A stretch of 64,000 nt of DNA from Cenococcum geophilum 1.58 (Eukaryota > Ascomycota > Dothideomycetes > Gloniales > Gloniaceae). Location of the stretch: the NCBI GenBank assembly GCA_001692895.1, contig KV748183.1, forward strand, positions 1,798,001 through 1,862,000, given 5' to 3'. Below the pieces are notes generated by a model. That model made no database searches and was not told the origin of the DNA. It was given only the letters and a program-made list of their open reading frames with translations. Below are positions 60,301 through 64,000 of this stretch, one piece after another (within the stretch, counting starts at the first letter, position 1; the number at the start of each line of letters is the position of its first letter). Both the position numbers and the translations under genes were made by a program.

Positions 60301-60639
60301 CGTATTAGCAAACGCTTCTTTACCTACTATACTACCTAGACTTATAAGCCTCCTCCTATCCCTTTTATATCTCTATTTATAAGCTTAATTTAGCACCCGG
60401 ATTTATTAATACTTTTTTTTATATATATTTTTTATATATCTATTGTATTATACTATATATAATACTATACATACAGCCTCTAGGCTATAGTGCTATAGTT
60501 CTATATATATAAATCCTTTCTAGGCAGCTTAATATATACTAGTAACTATATTTATTAATACTTTAAGACGCCTAGTTAGCCTATAACTGGTAGAGCCTAG
60601 TTAGCACAATTAGAGGTCCTAACCTCTACTAAAATACTT

Positions 60640-61815
60640 AATATCCCTAATAAGGGCCAGAATATTATTAGCGAAAACGGAGATATTTTACTATAAGTTA
60701 ATAAGATCTTAGGTTTATATGGCTTAATAAAGGAGTATCTAAGCTCTTAATATAATCTTTTAAGAGAAGATACGATTAAACCGTTAAAAGAAGTAGTAGG
60801 TTAAATTAGAGCAAACCCTTTTAGTTTACTAGAATCTAGATATAGTAATAAAGTTGGTATATATAAATAGGTAAGCATGCTATAATTCTAAAGTAGTTAT
60901 CCCCTAACATCTATAAGGTCCATACTAGCTTAGTAATATTTTTACCTTAAGGGCTAGTAATCTGCGTGGCGTTCTTACTTAAAAGAGTAAGGAAGATAAT
61001 CTATTAGAATTAATTAAAAAGACTAGTCGCTAGGTCTCTAGTTGCTTTAACTCCTAAAACTAATAATTTTTAAATAAAATATATACTTATAATAGTGGCG
61101 GCAAGATTATTAGCCGTATTAAAACAGAATTCCCTAGAGGTTAACTTATTCTTTAAGACCTAAAGATATTAAAATTAACTTATCTATATTATAAATAATA
61201 GTTAAAAAACGAACTAGATTTTATAAAGTTAGTTACTATACTATATTAGTATTATAAAAGCTAATAAGAGAGCTGTAAGTATATAATATTTTCTAAATAA
61301 GAAGATATTTAACTATTAATAGATTCCCGTTATTAGAACACCTTATTTAAGTTTAATAAAATATTAAAGCACTATAATATGTTATAAATAAGCCTTATAC
61401 GGAGCTTAGTTTAATCATAGCTATTAAGGATACTTCCTTATTAAAGAATATTTATATTCTTAAAGACTAGTTAGATATAACTACTATAGGGCTTAATAAA
61501 TCTTAAGCCACTACACTAAAATAAGTTCTTATAAAGCGTCTTATAATAATCCAAAGACCTTTAGGCACTAGAAAAACGTAACTTTAAAGGCGTTACTCAG
61601 TAATATAACAATAAGAGATCCCCCTATTATTGTTATATATTATATAAACTATACGCTAAACTAGTTATTTAGGTATATTACTTAAAGTAATATATACTTT
61701 ATAAATTTTCCTAGTACTTCTAACTATCTTAATACTATCGCTTATACGGATAGATAATATTACACTATATTAGGCGCCAGGGCCGTAGGAGTAAAAAGAA
61801 GAGAAAGTGTTAGGG
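60640..61815 (+). pseudogene. Unassigned relic frame in segment B (copy of 12,962-14,131)
   Basis: Same frame and same kind of breaks as the segment A copy (NIISENGDILL, LLREDTIKPLKEVVG-like, RKDIKINLSI-like). Neither copy has a frameshift, so both decayed by point mutation alone after duplication. Confidence 0.5.
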
Positions 61816-61844
61816 CTCCCTCTTTTTATATCTTATATTTTATT

Positions 61845-62095
61845 TTTTTATATTATCCTACTATTATCCTACTATTGTGTCATATTATCCTATATTATCC
61901 TATATTATCCTATATTATCCTACCATTATATTATATTATCCTACTATTATGTTACATTATCCTACTATTATCCTACCATTATATTATATTGTCCTGTTAT
62001 TATCCTACCATTATGTTATATTATCCTATTATTATCCTACCATTATATTATATTATCCTATTATTATCTTATATTATCCTACTATTATCTCGGTA
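61845..62095. repeat. TATTATCCTAC tandem repeat (segment B)
   Basis: Matches 14,165-14,425; all plus frames open as repeat by-products. Confidence 0.85.
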
Positions 62096-63169
62096 CTACT
62101 ATATACTTTTTACTATTTACTAAGATTATGGTTATAGGTATTTATCAGCCAGGATCTGGGCAGTAACTCTTAGCAGTAATTTTACTACCTAAATCTCCTA
62201 TAGATTAATTAATTGGCGTAGAGCCGTTATATTATAGTAAAGCCATATCTAAGCAATCTATATTGTAATCCTTAGTATAGTATTATATATGGAAATATTT
62301 AATTATAAGATTTAGGAAGGTGTTTATATTTTAATTAAATTTATAAGACTATAACTAAGGGCCTTTACAGCGTAGTGGCATGGTAAGTTCTACAATCGCT
62401 TTAATTTAGGGTTGCTTAGTTACTGCAGGAAAGTTATAATACTTAGCATAGTATTAAACTTAAGGTGCCTCGCTACTGCAGTGGCAGAGATATAGCAGAT
62501 TAACTACTTACTAAAATATAGCGCCCCCGTTGCTATAGTAGCCACTATAGTAACAGAGATACCCTATATTTATAAATTTAGATTCTATATACGGTATAGC
62601 TTATAAATTTAACGCGCTTGCCGATTTAGAGGAGCTTTTAGATTAAAAAGTCGCTAGATTAACTAAACGATCGCGTTAGAATTAGATTTAAGCTTTAGCT
62701 CGGATATATTTTAGGGCCTTTAAATTTAATCTAAAGTCGCAACTAAACGTTCCCTAAGATTTAATGCAAGGATCTCTCCCTAAGGATCTGGTTTAATTAT
62801 AAGGTTTAAAAAGGGGTTATAATTTAGTTAAATTTATAAGATCACATTCCAAAGTCCTTATAGCGTAGTAGTATAGTACATTCTACCTCTTGCTATAATT
62901 TAGAGCTAGCCCAACGTAATTAAAACTCAACGTAGAAGAGCTAATATACTTAGTATATAGTACTGAGATTTCGTTAAATATATGACTTTAGGCGTTATGG
63001 GACACGTATAAAAATACGAGCTTAATTTAGGGCCTTACTAACGCCTAATTTAATAGGAAACGACCTTCTTTTTTAATATTTTTAATATATAACGAGTGGG
63101 AATCGAACCCGTTACGCCTAGGAGTTAAATACGCGACGTTTAATTACCTAATCTAGCTAGGAGGCTCGG

Positions 63170-63420
63170 CGGCAATACAATAGAGCTCAATAATATAATA
63201 AGGCTTAACGGTAATGCAATAAGACTTAGCAATATAATAAGACTTAATAATATAATAAGGTTAATAAGGCTCAGCGTAATAAGACTTAATAATATAATAA
63301 GGCTCGGCAATATAATAAGGCTTAACAATATAATGAGGCTCGGCGACGTAATAAGGCTTAGCAGTAATATAATAAAACTTAACAATATAATAAGTCTCAG
63401 CGACGTAATAAGGCTTAGGG
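63170..63420. repeat. AATAAGGCTCGGCGACGT tandem repeat (segment B)
   Basis: Matches 16,895-17,185; more decayed, with AATATAATAAGGCTTAACA as the commonest variant. Confidence 0.85.
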
Positions 63421-64000
63421 CCAGGCAATAAGGGGAAGATTTAAGGTTACTTAGTTACTAATACCTAACAGCAAAATCCAACGGTATAGTACTGCTATTA
63501 AGGTGTTTTAATACGGGTAGGTTATATAAAGGTTTCGTCCGTAACATGTCTAACATATCCTAAAAATCTGCCTTTTGCTTATCTTTAAGGTTAAATTTCT
63601 AGCCTATAATAAATTAAATATTATAGTCGGCAAGAGCACAACAAATAACAGTATATTTTGCCCTATTATTCTTAAAACCATTAAATATAAAGTAGTAGGT
63701 AGTCTATTAACTTATATCTATTAGTGCCGGCTAATAAAGTGCCTTTAAAACGTACCAATATTAATAATAGCCCTTTTATTTTACAGTATAAAAAGCTTAA
63801 TAGCAATAGGGTTTCAGTCCTTATAATTAAGCACATTTATCTAGCGGAGCTAGGTTTGCCAATTATTCCAATCAGCATTATATTATAGGTTAATTTAATA
63901 TCTTACACTAATAGAAAAAGGCAGAAGGCAGATTAAATAGAATAATTAGGATACGCTTTTCTTCGCCATTAGAGATTTTATATAGACGTTATATAGCGTA

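Larger units (their letters stand above)
54895..64000. mobile_element. Segment B: second copy of the long repeat unit, runs off the window
   Basis: Collinear with segment A (7,169-17,760 without the 1,406-bp insert) and differs mainly by transitions. It lacks 47 bp present in A at 8,909-8,955, between two ATAATTA words. It carries the same internal arrays: 3 x 54 bp (55.77 kb), 3 x 60 bp (57.12-57.31 kb), the TATTATCCTAC array (61.85 kb) and the AATAAGGCTC array (63.17 kb). It starts with ATCGGTAAAATATTATCCC inside the Gypsy Gag relic. Its 3' end is not in the window. Confidence 0.78.

Overview
The window looks like one block of an AT-rich, transposon-filled compartment of a filamentous ascomycete genome (Pezizomycotina). 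Nearly every stretch carries the mark of repeat-induced point mutation (RIP) in the CpA context. CA and TG dinucleotides are depleted, TA is greatly over-represented, CG is retained, and reading frames are broken almost only by TAA and TAG (from CAA, CAG and TGG); TGA is very rare. I see no intact conventional gene. What remains are gene and transposon relics that still read in one frame once those stops are discounted.

Layout. 1-1,005: relic of a BTB/POZ-domain gene, then a GGGGTAAG-type microsatellite and weak relic frames to about 4.2 kb. About 4.98-7.17 kb: a damaged copy of a short repeat-rich element carrying an almost RIP-free 995-bp insert with a 15-bp target duplication. 7,169 to at least 17.8 kb ('segment A'): a long repeat whose second copy ('segment B') runs from 54,895 to the window end. 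Segment A alone carries a 1,406-bp terminal-inverted-repeat insertion (14,722-16,127) with a 9-bp target duplication. 18-41 kb: a nest of three full-length LTR retrotransposons of Copia type, each with an exact 5-bp target duplication: Copia-1a (18,182-24,242, minus), Copia-2 (26,056-32,291, plus) and Copia-1b (35,046-41,123, minus, same family as 1a). Copia-2 splits a large unrecognised minus-strand pseudogene; removing it and one target copy restores the frame exactly.

41-48 kb: a 3-copy tandem repeat, a small relic frame, and a Plavaka-type DNA transposase relic on the plus strand, split at 45,028/47,518 by a 2.5-kb short element. 48.5-50.4 kb: the 3' part of a Ty3/Gypsy chromovirus polyprotein (RNase H, integrase, chromodomain), minus strand. 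50,660-53,262: a second short element in opposite orientation to the first, so the two form inverted arms around 3.1 kb. 53,481-54,894: a Ty3/Gypsy Gag relic cut off by segment B.

The most unusual structure is a family of elements sharing a terminus starting ATCGGCAAAATATT: two long copies (A, B), two short copies, and a damaged third short copy that overlaps A at its start. The short copies are built largely of minisatellites, and one 12-bp minisatellite recurs at four loci in intact and RIP-decayed states. Scattered N bases suggest a draft assembly, so copy structure should be checked against long reads.
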